Origin: a virus
DNA: 38,466 bases
Virus record (IMG/VR): IMGVR_UViG_3300038415_000108
Location: 1 to 38,466 of that record
Direction: 5' to 3' (one strand)
Numbering within the stretch: position 1 is the stretch's first letter; every line of letters starts with the position of its first letter. Under the pieces are notes generated by a model. The model saw only the letters and a program-made list of their open reading frames with translations. It was not told the origin of the DNA and searched no databases. Positions 19,742 through 27,120 of the stretch are shown piece after piece. A program made the position numbers and the translations under genes.

Positions 19742-21097
19742 TCAGTTCTCAGTGTAGTACCATGCTTGCGCGAACAGCAGACAGGTGCCAGAGAAGCTCA
19801 CGCGCGCAGTAACGCCGCATGTCCAAGTCATTTTAATCCCCGTATTAAAAACAATTGGATCTTGTATGAAAAAGCGCTGTGCACCGAAGGTGGGTGGCGC
19901 ATCAAACGTCAGTGCGATATCTTCCGACGAAGGGGCAAGGGTGGTATTGTATCCCGAGCCAAAGTTATTAAGATGCTGGAAGTACCAGGGCATTCCAAAG
20001 AAATCTTCGCTCCCTGAAGTTCTGTAAGCTGCGGTTCCAGATCCATCAATATAGATCTTGAATGGGCCTTCTAGAGGTCCTGTCGATGGGCTAGCGCCGC
20101 CGGGAGCCCCATCGTAAATCCAGCCGACTCCCACCAACCGGCCACGCTTGTTGGGGGTCACATCCAGAATAGTCCCCTCTGTGTCCTCGGCCATTCCTGC
20201 AACGTAAGCTTCGGAGTTGTAAAGTCTTTGCGTATATATCCAGTTGTCGGTGATCCCGGTGTGATACACCACATAGCTTGCGATGCCAACAGTGTTGGCG
20301 GAATTATTCTTGGCCTGGATGAGAATCGACGAAGAGAATGGGATTGGGATGCGGAACAGCCCGCCGCAGTTGTTGGCTCCGTTATTTCCGCCACGTATCC
20401 ACTTTCCTCCCCAAGATGGGCTTATGTCACACAGCCCATCTCCTAAGAACGTCTGAACGCTATATGCGGAAATTGACGGAGTGGCTTCTCCATCCACTGT
20501 GACGGTGATTGCGATGGGGCTTTGGTTCACCGCGACAAATATCTCGCTCACATATCCAGATCCGGTTACAGTAGCGAGTAGAGTTCCCGTCGCGCCTGCG
20601 CCTAGAGTCTGACTGCCGTAATACGTACCCATGACACCTGCGGGTTTGCTCGATGAGAAGATGTCTGTGATCTGCTGTTGCGCCACGGCCCCAGTAAGGC
20701 CATTGATGCTAGTAACTCCGCCACTCGCCGCGTTTCCGGTTTGTCCCTGCATCTGCCAATGCGAAGCGGCATCCATGCAGACCAGAACTCGACCGTTGGC
20801 TAACAGATCGTTGGCCACAAGCGCCGCGCCGTTCTGCTGCTTCGTGATTCCGAGAGCCGCAGCGCCGTTGACTGCCAGGGTGGGCGATGCGCCACTGGCG
20901 ACATCCGCCACCAGCAGAACGCAGTCGTTTGCGGCTGGGGTGAAGGTCGGAGAAGTGGCACAGGTGTAAGTGGTACCTGAACTGGAAGCTGCTGGACACG
21001 CCAGATGTGCCCCGATGTTGCTCCGAACTACGGGATTCTGAGCACATAACCATCCTGCGGCCACTGCGAGATAAACCAGGGGGAGAACGCGTTTCAT
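19742..21097 (-). CDS. Secreted DUF2961/GH172-like protein, fibre or spike candidate
   Basis: This encodes 451 residues starting at ATG 21097, chosen because it begins a clean signal peptide (MKRVLPLVYLAVAAGWLCAQ) and overlaps the upstream stop. The N-terminal third is a low-complexity fibre-like lead (VTSINGLTGAVAQQQI). From about 180 the DUF2961/GH172 pattern appears: VTVDGEATPSISA, LFRIPIPFSSSILI, FKIYIDGSGTAAYRTSGSED, then AQRFFIQDPIVF. GH172 enzymes act on fructofuranosyl sugars, and their double jelly-roll fold is a published cellular relative of double jelly-roll capsid proteins. Whether catalytic Glu residues are kept cannot be settled here. A glycan-binding spike is my preferred role. 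Confidence 0.72.
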   Translation of the reverse strand: MKRVLPLVYLAVAAGWLCAQNPVVRSNIGAHLACPAASSSGTTYTCATSPTFTPAANDCVLLVADVASGASPTLAVNGAAALGITKQQNGAALVANDLLANGRVLVCMDAASHWQMQGQTGNAASGGVTSINGLTGAVAQQQITDIFSSSKPAGVMGTYYGSQTLGAGATGTLLATVTGSGYVSEIFVAVNQSPIAITVTVDGEATPSISAYSVQTFLGDGLCDISPSWGGKWIRGGNNGANNCGGLFRIPIPFSSSILIQAKNNSANTVGIASYVVYHTGITDNWIYTQRLYNSEAYVAGMAEDTEGTILDVTPNKRGRLVGVGWIYDGAPGGASPSTGPLEGPFKIYIDGSGTAAYRTSGSEDFFGMPWYFQHLNNFGSGYNTTLAPSSEDIALTFDAPPTFGAQRFFIQDPIVFNTGIKMTWTCGVTARVSFSGTCLLFAQAWYYTEN

Positions 21098-21336
21098 TAT
21101 TTTCTTTCTGCGGCACGCTGTTCCGCTTCTGCCAGACTTTGGAAGCACGCGCCAAACATCTTTTGGCTCGCTACGATATTGGCCTGCATCGCCGCTATCT
21201 GCTGGTTCTTCTGCGAGATCTGCGCTTGGAGTTGCGTCACCTGAGTCTGCAATTCCTCAACTGTTGGAGGCTTCGGTTTCGGCTCTACTGCGAAGAGCAT
21301 TAGTCCGACGAACACGAGAATTGGTGTTTTGCCCAT
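21097..21336 (-). CDS. Small exported coiled-coil protein
   Basis: This encodes 79 residues starting at ATG 21336. A signal-like helix (TPILVFVGLMLFAV) is followed by a Pro/Lys linker (EPKPKPPTVEE) and a long Gln-rich coiled coil (LQTQVTQLQAQISQKNQQIA). This resembles small spanin-like or outer-membrane Lpp-like peptides. It contains one Cys, but not at a lipobox. It overlaps the DUF2961 gene start by one base (TAATG). Confidence 0.6.
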   Translation of the reverse strand: MGKTPILVFVGLMLFAVEPKPKPPTVEELQTQVTQLQAQISQKNQQIAAMQANIVASQKMFGACFQSLAEAEQRAAERK

Positions 21337-21345
21337 TAAAATCTC

Positions 21346-22446
21346 CTAGATACAAGAAATTGCCGTGCCTACGATGGTGCATGTTTTACCGTTCAAGGTG
21401 AAAGAGGCTCCAGTCAAGGCGATGCTCGACGAATGAAGCGTGGCCGCCGGCGTGGCGCTCCCGAAATACACGTCCGTAACCGATCCATTGCCAATTACGG
21501 CGGTGTTTGATCCTGCCCCGGTTGCGTTGTATCCCAGCACAAGCTCATTCGTGTCCCCGTCTGTTTTAGCCATGGTGTTTATGCCTAAATACAGAGAGTA
21601 CGAACTGGTTTGGTTTGCGACAGAACCTCCCGTGACGTATCGACCAGCCTGATAGCCCAGAGCACTGTTGAAGCTTCCCGTGGTGAGACCGGCCATCCCT
21701 TGATAGCCGCTGTTCGTGTTGAGGATTCCCGTGGTGAGGCTCAACATCCCTTGAAGGCCACTATTTGTGTTAGCGTTACCCGTGGTGAGACTGGCCATCC
21801 CTTGAAAGCCGCTGTTCGTGTTAGCGCTGCCCGTGGTGATACTGAACAGTCCCTGAGCGCCGCTGTTCGAGTTGTAGCTGCAAGTCGTACAGTAAGCCCC
21901 GCTGTCGTCTCCGAAGTCGTTCACCAACGATGCAAGTGTCTGCCGGAGAAACTGGGTAGAGACAGCGTTCGTCGAATCCCGTCCGACGTAAGAAAAGGTT
22001 GAAATCGGCGTTATTAGCTTTGCACTTATTCCAATCGTCCCCGTGTAGGTAGAATCTGGCGTGTACGTCAATGCCGTGCCATTGGCCTTCAGGCCCGCCG
22101 TGACGATTCCACTTGTTTCGTAAACGGTTTGGGCAGTTCCGATTGCGACGGTAACGCCCCCAGAGCCACCGGCCCCAATGGAAGTCACCGTCTGGTAAAA
22201 CTGGCCACTCGCAAAGCCGGTGCAAGTCAACGCGGCGGAGGTGCCTGGCGCAATGTAATTCGGGTAAGTCCCTGTCCAGCCTGTTCCGTTGCAACTCCCG
22301 CTAGTGGTCAGTTCTGGCCCGAGAGAGGCGGTATCGGTTGCGATGCTTGGGCTGGGCTGCCGGAGAACGGGGTCCTGAGCGCACAACCAGTCTGCCGTCA
22401 TTGCGAGAGAAACCGCTAGGAGAGCCCCGCTGATGACTGTTTTCAT
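21346..22446 (-). CDS. Secreted fibre-like protein with 17-residue repeats
   Basis: This encodes 366 residues. ATG 22446 starts a signal peptide (TVISGALLAVSLAMTADWLCAQ); an upstream in-frame start would bury it. Residues 192-276 are five tandem repeats of the type NTNSGFQGMASLTTGNA, similar to trimeric fibre and adhesin-head repeats (GYxA...TTGxxN). The C-terminus (NELVLGYNATGAGSNTAVIG, then VYFG and TLNGKTCTIVG) resembles phage tail-fibre ends. A trimeric, receptor-binding or surface fibre is likely. The signal peptide is unusual for a phage fibre and implies folding outside the cytoplasm. Confidence 0.72.
   Translation of the reverse strand: MKTVISGALLAVSLAMTADWLCAQDPVLRQPSPSIATDTASLGPELTTSGSCNGTGWTGTYPNYIAPGTSAALTCTGFASGQFYQTVTSIGAGGSGGVTVAIGTAQTVYETSGIVTAGLKANGTALTYTPDSTYTGTIGISAKLITPISTFSYVGRDSTNAVSTQFLRQTLASLVNDFGDDSGAYCTTCSYNSNSGAQGLFSITTGSANTNSGFQGMASLTTGNANTNSGLQGMLSLTTGILNTNSGYQGMAGLTTGSFNSALGYQAGRYVTGGSVANQTSSYSLYLGINTMAKTDGDTNELVLGYNATGAGSNTAVIGNGSVTDVYFGSATPAATLHSSSIALTGASFTLNGKTCTIVGTAISCI
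21619..21873 (-). repeat. Five 51-bp tandem repeats in the fibre gene
   Basis: Units of 17 codons, NSNSGAQGLFSITTGSA through NSALGYQAGRYVTGGSV, lie in tandem. The two middle units are most alike and the outer ones have diverged. Repeat number in such fibres often varies between close relatives. Confidence 0.88.
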
Positions 22447-22474
22447 GAGTGTTTCCTGTCGTGGGATGCGCGGC

Positions 22475-23377
22475 TTAATGCACAATAGTTGCCGTGTATG
22501 TGCCACTGGCTGGCGTAAGCGTACCTCCGCTCAGGTTGCACAGCCGAACTGTAATCGTGTTGGTGGCGGTCGTCACTCCTAGGGCGTATAACCCCGCCGC
22601 AAGCGTAGACGGAGCGCCTATCACGGCCGGATCTCCGGCGACGGCACCGGTGAGCGCAACCGTGGGGGATTGATCCGCGCAGGCACCGTCCACCAGCGAT
22701 CCGGGTGTAATAGTAGCTGTTCCGATCAGCCGGAACCCTATTGTTCCGGATCCAGAAATGGTGATCTGCTGATTCCCGGATGGTGTTCCGATGAACTCGA
22801 AAGAATCGGATCCCTGCGTTCCAGCCCCGTAAAAATAGAGATACTGAGGGGGTGCCGTCGTATCGCCCACGCTTTTGGTGGCGGCAAATTCCAATGTCTG
22901 GCTAACCACCGGGCTGACGAGATTGCTCAATGCGACATTGGCTCCGGCGAGCGCCTGCTGAGGAAATAGAACCGCGGCATACGTGCCAGTCCCGGCATTC
23001 GTCGTGAGCACGATTCCTCCCACCCAACCACCTGTCGGATAGGTACTGGATCCGGTATCGTGAGCGTTGCCCGCGACGGTTCCCGAACAGGTGAAATAAT
23101 CTCCGGCTACGGTGTTCCCGTCGAAAACGATGGAGGCATTCCCATTGGTGGCGATAATCGCGCTGCCGGTGATGCCGGCCCCTCCCACGGTGACGCCGAC
23201 GATGCCGGCGCAGCCGACGGTGGTCTTGATGGCCTTGGAAGGAGCCCCAGTCAGGGATGTGATTGTGGCAACGGTTGTTCCGGTCGCTCCCTCGTTGAGA
23301 ATAGAGGTATAGCGTTGCACGGGAGCTTGAGCGAACAGCGTGAGACTGCAAACTGCGAATAGAACCAAGCGTTTCAT
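22475..23377 (-). CDS. Secreted fibre-like protein with C-terminal CNLSGG domain
   Basis: This encodes 300 residues starting at ATG 23377. A signal peptide (MKRLVLFAVCSLTLFAQ) is followed by APVQRYTS. The protein is Gly/Thr/Ser-rich and beta-helical in style. Residues about 220-300 form a domain (SLVDGACADQSPTVAL, VTVRLCNLSGG-type strand, PASGTYTATIV) that I associate with phage fibre ends and that recurs in the next protein. Paired Cys fit an oxidising compartment. It is probably a surface or virion fibre. Confidence 0.68.
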   Translation of the reverse strand: MKRLVLFAVCSLTLFAQAPVQRYTSILNEGATGTTVATITSLTGAPSKAIKTTVGCAGIVGVTVGGAGITGSAIIATNGNASIVFDGNTVAGDYFTCSGTVAGNAHDTGSSTYPTGGWVGGIVLTTNAGTGTYAAVLFPQQALAGANVALSNLVSPVVSQTLEFAATKSVGDTTAPPQYLYFYGAGTQGSDSFEFIGTPSGNQQITISGSGTIGFRLIGTATITPGSLVDGACADQSPTVALTGAVAGDPAVIGAPSTLAAGLYALGVTTATNTITVRLCNLSGGTLTPASGTYTATIVH

Positions 23378-23389
23378 TTTAAAATTCTC

Positions 23390-24274
23390 CTATTTTGCCA
23401 TAGCGACCGTGAAGGTCGCGTTTGAAACCGTGTAAATTCCGCCGCTGAGATTGCAAACATCAACAGCGACAACATTGTTAGAAACCACCTTGGCGGCCAC
23501 CGTCACGCTGGCGGGCATTCCTGTCGAGGTGGTCCCGGCAAAAACCGTGTCGCCGGCCAAAATGCCGGCAAAATTGAAGACGGGCGTCTCGGCGCAGCCT
23601 CCGTCAACGATTGGCCCTAAGGTAACCGTTGTAGAGGCTTTGCTGACGGTGGCTGAGCCGGTGACCCAGTCAACAGCCACCGTGCAATTCGCAGGGTTGT
23701 TGCACGCATAGATTGCTCCAGCAGTGGTCTGGCACTGCTGAAGGTAAGCACCTGCGGTCGCGCCAGGAGTGCCGATACAGGGGATTACTGGTACGCCACC
23801 GCCTCCCCCTATTACGCTGGCTGAGGACGTGCCTTTGTACCCGTACATGCGGGCGGTGATCTCGCCGGAGCCGGGAGACGTGAAAACTGTAACGTGTAAA
23901 GCGATCCATGCGTAGTATCCGCGGAACGCTTCAGTATTGTGGTTGATATCCGTCAATGGGTTCGCGCCGTCAAGCATACATGGTGGCTGCACGGTGCTCG
24001 AGCATGCGGTGGTGGGCACGGCTGAGAACGTTCCAGGAGAGCCGGCAGAGTCTGGTGCGCCTTCGATCTGGATTGAAAGGGCCGTCATGTTGTCGGCGTA
24101 GTAGGAGAGCCGCCAGGTGACGCATTGCGTTCCGAGGTTTGCCACGGCCTGGTTGGACGCGGTGACGCCGTAGCCGGTCGCGGTGAAGGTTTGGGTGAAT
24201 TGGCAGTCGGGAGCTTGGCCGTAGGCTGCAAGGCTGCCAAGGGAGAGGAGCAAGGCCAAGAGTTTAGGTCTCAT
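23390..24274 (-). CDS. Secreted fibre-like protein, paralogue of the preceding one at its C-terminus
   Basis: This encodes 294 residues. ATG 24274 begins a signal peptide (MRPKLLALLLSLGSLAAYGQ) and lies seven bases after a TATACT -10; longer in-frame extensions are rejected for that reason. The N-terminal domain has paired Cys (PDCQF, TQCVTW) and a beta sandwich look (WRLSYYADNMTALSIQIEGA). The C-terminal 80 residues (GPIVDGGCAETPVFNF, VAVDVCNLSGGIYTV) match the end of the 22475-23377 protein. It is the promoter-proximal gene of the secreted-protein operon. Confidence 0.7.
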   Translation of the reverse strand: MRPKLLALLLSLGSLAAYGQAPDCQFTQTFTATGYGVTASNQAVANLGTQCVTWRLSYYADNMTALSIQIEGAPDSAGSPGTFSAVPTTACSSTVQPPCMLDGANPLTDINHNTEAFRGYYAWIALHVTVFTSPGSGEITARMYGYKGTSSASVIGGGGGVPVIPCIGTPGATAGAYLQQCQTTAGAIYACNNPANCTVAVDWVTGSATVSKASTTVTLGPIVDGGCAETPVFNFAGILAGDTVFAGTTSTGMPASVTVAAKVVSNNVVAVDVCNLSGGIYTVSNATFTVAMAK

Positions 24275-24281
24275 GGCTATA

Positions 24282-24287
24282 AGTATA
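24282..24287 (-). promoter_or_regulatory. Candidate -10 box of the secreted-protein operon (leaderless start)
   Basis: Read leftward, TATACT lies seven bases before ATG 24274. The -35 region is weak (GCTGAT at 17 bases), so an activator may be needed. The spacing predicts transcription beginning at the start codon. Confidence 0.4.
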
Positions 24288-24305
24288 CGCCTGAAAGGGG
24301 CTTCA

Positions 24306-24566
24306 TCAGCGGAATTCCTGCTCGAGCAGTTCTTCCTTGCCGTTTTGGATGAGATATTCGGCCCGCCTGGCCAATTGCCGGCCGGTTCTGGTGGCTCTGT
24401 CCAGCCGCGCGAAGATCTGCTCATCTCGCCAAGAGCATTCCCGGCAGGCCCGGGCAAGGGGAGGCTTTGGCTGGCCACAGGAGCATAGCGAGTCGCTGTG
24501 CACGATTGGTGGTGAGAGCCTGGGCCGGCCGGCCTTACGCTTCTCGAACTGTAGCAGATCGCCCAT
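24306..24566 (-). CDS. Small zinc-finger-like protein
   Basis: This encodes 86 residues. A basic N-terminus (EKRKAGRPRLSPP), similar to an AT-hook-like GRPR motif, precedes a four-Cys knuckle (CSCGQP and ACREC) and a charged helix (EQIFARLDRATRTGRQLARR). DNA binding is plausible, and it may act as a regulator at the end of the leftward early operon. No named family is recognised. Confidence 0.6.
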   Translation of the reverse strand: MGDLLQFEKRKAGRPRLSPPIVHSDSLCSCGQPKPPLARACRECSWRDEQIFARLDRATRTGRQLARRAEYLIQNGKEELLEQEFR

Positions 24567-24586
24567 GACTGGCCTCCCTGTGCGCT

Positions 24587-25480
24587 TTAGCTCGGCTTCT
24601 GGGGGCTGGTGGGGGATTCTTTCGCATCATCTCCGTACCGCCAGCGGCGAAGCATGAGGGCGATTCTGACTGTTTTTTCGGCTTCGTCTTCTGGTGACAC
24701 AACCTCGATTTCTGCAACGATCTTGCGGGCCATTTCGTTCGCCTCGGCCGCTCGTGCGCTTGTGCAGGCTTCGGCAGCGCGTCTGCGGGAGCGTTTGACA
24801 TAGATTCGCATTGGCTGCGGTGCGGTTGCGGCAACGCTCTTGTCCATTAGGTAATCCATAGCCGTGCGCTGCATCTCGGCGAGCTGCTCCAGCGTCTTGG
24901 CCCCATTGTCTATCGGTATGCCAATCTGTTCCAGTGCGGTGTCGATGTCTTCGAGCTGGTACGAGATTTGCGGCAAAGTCTTGGCAATGTGCAGCAGTGC
25001 CATGGTAGATGCCTTCTGCGCCAAGCTGAGCCCTTCTACTTGGGGATCACTGGATACGCCGGCCAGGAGTTCCAGCAGCTCGTCTGGGGTGTCGATGTGG
25101 CGGGCGGCCGGTCCGCTGGCTGCGCTGGCGTCAGAGCCAGGTTCGTAGGCGGCTTCCTGCTCCTTTCGCCATGCTGCGAACGGCTTGGGCACGGTGGGAA
25201 GCGCGGGTTCAGCGGGCTGCTGTGGGGCTTCTGGGCCTCGGCCACACCGGTCGTGGCAGGAGCAGTGGCATTCATGCTCTGTTTGACATTTGCAGTGGTG
25301 TCTTTCGGCGCATTGATCGCTGACAAACGGGGCCGGCGGGAAGGCTATTGGCCAGGATTCGACCACCTGGATTAGACTCTTGGCGCGGCGGGCGACTTCT
25401 GGAATGCCGTAGTCTGAACCTACGGTGTCCGTGATGGCGACGATCTGCTGTAGTTCGTTCAAAATCTCTCTGCGGTCCAT
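24587..25480 (-). CDS. Cys/His-cluster protein, unknown
   Basis: This encodes 297 residues starting at ATG 25480, overlapping the upstream stop (TAATG). Residues about 57-82 hold a dense metal-binding-like cluster, CAERHHCKCQTEHECHCSCH. A Pro/Ala linker leads to a helical region (LLELLAGVSSDPQV, LEDIDTALEQIG) and a basic-acidic end (YVKRSRRRAAEAC; EDEAEKTVRIALMLRRWRYG). There are no catalytic motifs. It is part of the leftward operon of small early genes, so a host-takeover role is possible but unsupported. Confidence 0.6.
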   Translation of the reverse strand: MDRREILNELQQIVAITDTVGSDYGIPEVARRAKSLIQVVESWPIAFPPAPFVSDQCAERHHCKCQTEHECHCSCHDRCGRGPEAPQQPAEPALPTVPKPFAAWRKEQEAAYEPGSDASAASGPAARHIDTPDELLELLAGVSSDPQVEGLSLAQKASTMALLHIAKTLPQISYQLEDIDTALEQIGIPIDNGAKTLEQLAEMQRTAMDYLMDKSVAATAPQPMRIYVKRSRRRAAEACTSARAAEANEMARKIVAEIEVVSPEDEAEKTVRIALMLRRWRYGDDAKESPTSPQKPS

Positions 25481-25848
25481 TATTTTGGCTCCTTGAAGTA
25501 GACTTGTCCATTCTCTCGGATCTCAACCTCTTCGGGCTGTAAAAGACGGGCTGAGTCCATTTTTGTGCCGGGGTTGCCCCACATTTCCCAGGGCGTCAGT
25601 TGCGTTTCGAAGGCTTCGGCGACGTTCAGGCGCATCTGCTCGGCTGTGGCGCCGTGTTGGAGTGGCCACGGCTCGTTTTTGGGCGTGTCGGGCTTATCCA
25701 AAGGTGTGCGGGCCGACCAGCGTTCTTTGGTGGCCTGGTAGACTTCGGCGTACCACGCGATGAGCATGCGGCAGCCCATCAGATTTAGCGGACCCTGTTT
25801 GGGCTGCTGGAAGGTGGCGCGGTAGGTCACCCTTAAAAGACGGCTCAT
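25480..25848 (-). CDS. Small protein, unknown
   Basis: This encodes 122 residues starting at ATG 25848 (ATGA overlap). It is soluble with no recognised motif (YRATFQQPKQGPLNLMGC; MLIAWYAEVYQATKERW). The last residues (FKEPK) are encoded by AAGGAG, which serves as Shine-Dalgarno for the next gene, so the C-terminal sequence partly reflects that signal. Confidence 0.6.
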   Translation of the reverse strand: MSRLLRVTYRATFQQPKQGPLNLMGCRMLIAWYAEVYQATKERWSARTPLDKPDTPKNEPWPLQHGATAEQMRLNVAEAFETQLTPWEMWGNPGTKMDSARLLQPEEVEIRENGQVYFKEPK

Positions 25849-26033
25849 GGAATCACCGTTATGGTCTTGCCGTGGCTACCACCGTATTTGATGGCTTTCC
25901 CGAGTAGCAACATCTCTTCGTCGCTGATCCCGAAGGTGTCTTGGTGCATCAGGATGGTCGGCGGAGCGTCTTGGTTACACAATCGAGTGAAACTCGGTAG
26001 TTTCGCTCGAATTTCATCTCTGAGAATTTCCAT
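25845..26033 (-). CDS. 62-residue protein, unknown
   Basis: ATG 26033 (MEILRDEIRAKLPSF) is preferred to longer in-frame extensions, which would overlap the upstream zinc-ribbon gene throughout. It contains an acidic helix followed by FGISDEEMLLLGKAIKYGG. It overlaps the upstream gene by 20 bases and the downstream one by four. No family is recognised. Confidence 0.5.
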   Translation of the reverse strand: MEILRDEIRAKLPSFTRLCNQDAPPTILMHQDTFGISDEEMLLLGKAIKYGGSHGKTITVIP

Positions 26034-26235
26034 TAGCAGCGTTTTCTCTGGTTTCAAAGTTTGCTCCTTGTCGGAAGTCTTCAACGTACCCGCACTCTTG
26101 GCAACGTCTCGCAGTGGCCTTGCTCTCGGGGCGTATTGCGGGCATGGCGCGCTTGCCGCAGTGCGGGCACTTGTCGGGCTCATACATGAGGGCGCACCTT
26201 GATTTCAGCGCACAGGAGGCGCATTTCGGCGGCAT
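26014..26235 (-). CDS. Small double zinc-ribbon protein
   Basis: This encodes 73 residues. It carries CASC with a later Cys (LKSRC), then a second pair-of-pairs CPHC and CQEC typical of a zinc ribbon. Proteins of this size and pattern in phages are usually transcription- or replication-associated, but nothing more specific can be said. It lies in the middle of the coupled leftward operon. Confidence 0.6.
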   Translation of the reverse strand: MPPKCASCALKSRCALMYEPDKCPHCGKRAMPAIRPESKATARRCQECGYVEDFRQGANFETRENAANGNSQR

Positions 26236-26401
26236 AGTCCTCCATCGCCAACAGCGTTCCTGGAAGGTCGTAGGGGCCTCCGTACAGCCGGTGTCCCATG
26301 ATCCACCATCGGCACTTTAACCAGGTGGCGGCCAGCCGGATCAGAAACTCGTTTTCAAATGCTTCCGCGGCTTTGGCTATGGCGTACTGAAAACTGTTCA
26401 T
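26180..26401 (-). CDS. Small protein starting MNSFQYAIAKAA, unknown
   Basis: This encodes 73 residues starting at ATG 26401 (ATGA overlap). The first 12 residues, MNSFQYAIAKAA, and the DNA behind them equal the start of the neighbouring gene 26398-26577, and then the sequences part. A Trp-rich middle (LKCRWWIMGHRLY) and a helical end follow. It is a product of partial duplication. The function is unknown. Confidence 0.6.
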   Translation of the reverse strand: MNSFQYAIAKAAEAFENEFLIRLAATWLKCRWWIMGHRLYGGPYDLPGTLLAMEDYAAEMRLLCAEIKVRPHV

Positions 26402-26577
26402 TGGGACCTTCCAGCGGCGTATTCGGCAGCTTTTTCAAGCGCTGCGATGGCAGCCGCAAGCCATGCGCGTTGTCTTTTCGGGCTGAGATCGTCAAAGCCT
26501 GCGAACTCGTCCTCGTGGTTGGCTTCGTAGGAGGCTTCCCAAGCGGCTTTGGCTATGGCGTACTGAAAGCTGTTCAT
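26398..26577 (-). CDS. 59-residue protein sharing MNSFQYAIAKAA start
   Basis: The frame runs from ATG 26577 to TGA 26398-26400. It begins MNSFQYAIAKAAWEAS and continues with an acidic segment (HEDEFAGFDD) and a long helix (RAWLAAAIAALEKAAEYAA). Its N-terminal codons are duplicated in the next gene. Overlaps of four bases on both sides support translation. Confidence 0.6.
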   Translation of the reverse strand: MNSFQYAIAKAAWEASYEANHEDEFAGFDDLSPKRQRAWLAAAIAALEKAAEYAAGRSQ

Positions 26578-26798
26578 TCTGGCTCTCCGTAGACGAATTC
26601 CACGAGGTCGCCAGTCGGCGGGTCTTCGCCCGTCATGAACCTGTAGGCCTTGGTGATCGCCCGGTCAGTTTGGCGCTCCGCCTTGTTGAGTTCAGCCGGA
26701 TTGCCGGTGCTTGATGCGGCTGCGCTGGCGTCTCCGGCTTCCAGCAATGCCTTGATGATCTTTCGGACCTCTTCGCTTCGCGTCTTGGTCTGTGCCAT
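26574..26798 (-). CDS. Small acidic helical protein, unknown
   Basis: This encodes 74 residues. ATG 26798 is preceded by GGGAG; an in-frame ATG at 26813 is less likely. It is helical (SEEVRKIIKALLEAGDASAA; KAERQTDRAITKAYRFM) and acidic at the end. There is no motif. Its upstream flank contains one copy of the 39-base repeat that also ends the GIY-YIG gene. Confidence 0.55.
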   Translation of the reverse strand: MAQTKTRSEEVRKIIKALLEAGDASAAASSTGNPAELNKAERQTDRAITKAYRFMTGEDPPTGDLVEFVYGEPE

Positions 26799-26800
26799 GT

Positions 26801-26839
26801 TCAGCGCTCCCACAGGCTCAGCAACCCTGAGTTGCTGGC
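26801..26839. repeat. 39-bp direct repeat, copy 1
   Basis: This matches 27082-27120 at 36 of 39 bases, including 27 identical bases in a row. On the minus strand it encodes the C-terminal residues GLLSLWER plus stop of the 26801-27082 gene. Confidence 0.9.
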
Positions 26840-27082
26840 GGAAATTAAAACATCTTCTATTTCACGTCTTGCCGCTGGTGTCTCCCACACTAGGCGGTCC
26901 ACAATTTCCCGTACCCGCACTCCCAGTGCGCAATTGTGTGCCATGCCGGGTACGAGATTGGCGTTACAGGTGGGTGTGCAGGTTGCTGCTCGTCGGGATA
27001 ACTGCGCTGCGATGACCCGTTTGGCAACTCCAAGAACTCTTTGGATATCGTCAAGAGCCATTTCTGCTTCGGTGGAGTTCAT
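26801..27082 (-). CDS. Small helical protein ending GLLSLWER, unknown
   Basis: This encodes 93 residues; ATG 27082 (MNSTEAEMALDDIQRVLGV) overlaps the upstream stop. It is helical with three Cys (ATCTPTC, HNCALG). The final SGLLSLWER repeats the end of the neighbouring GIY-YIG protein, and the DNA is almost identical there. The shared end most likely arose when one gene end was copied during insertion or recombination. The function is unknown. Confidence 0.6.
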   Translation of the reverse strand: MNSTEAEMALDDIQRVLGVAKRVIAAQLSRRAATCTPTCNANLVPGMAHNCALGVRVREIVDRLVWETPAARREIEDVLISASNSGLLSLWER

Positions 27083-27120
27083 CAGCGCTCCCACAGGCTC
27101 AGCAACCCGTTGTTGCTGGC
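27082..27120. repeat. 39-bp direct repeat, copy 2
   Basis: This is the counterpart of 26801-26839. It encodes the last residues and stop of the GIY-YIG endonuclease. The two copies flank the 26801-27082 gene. Confidence 0.9.
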
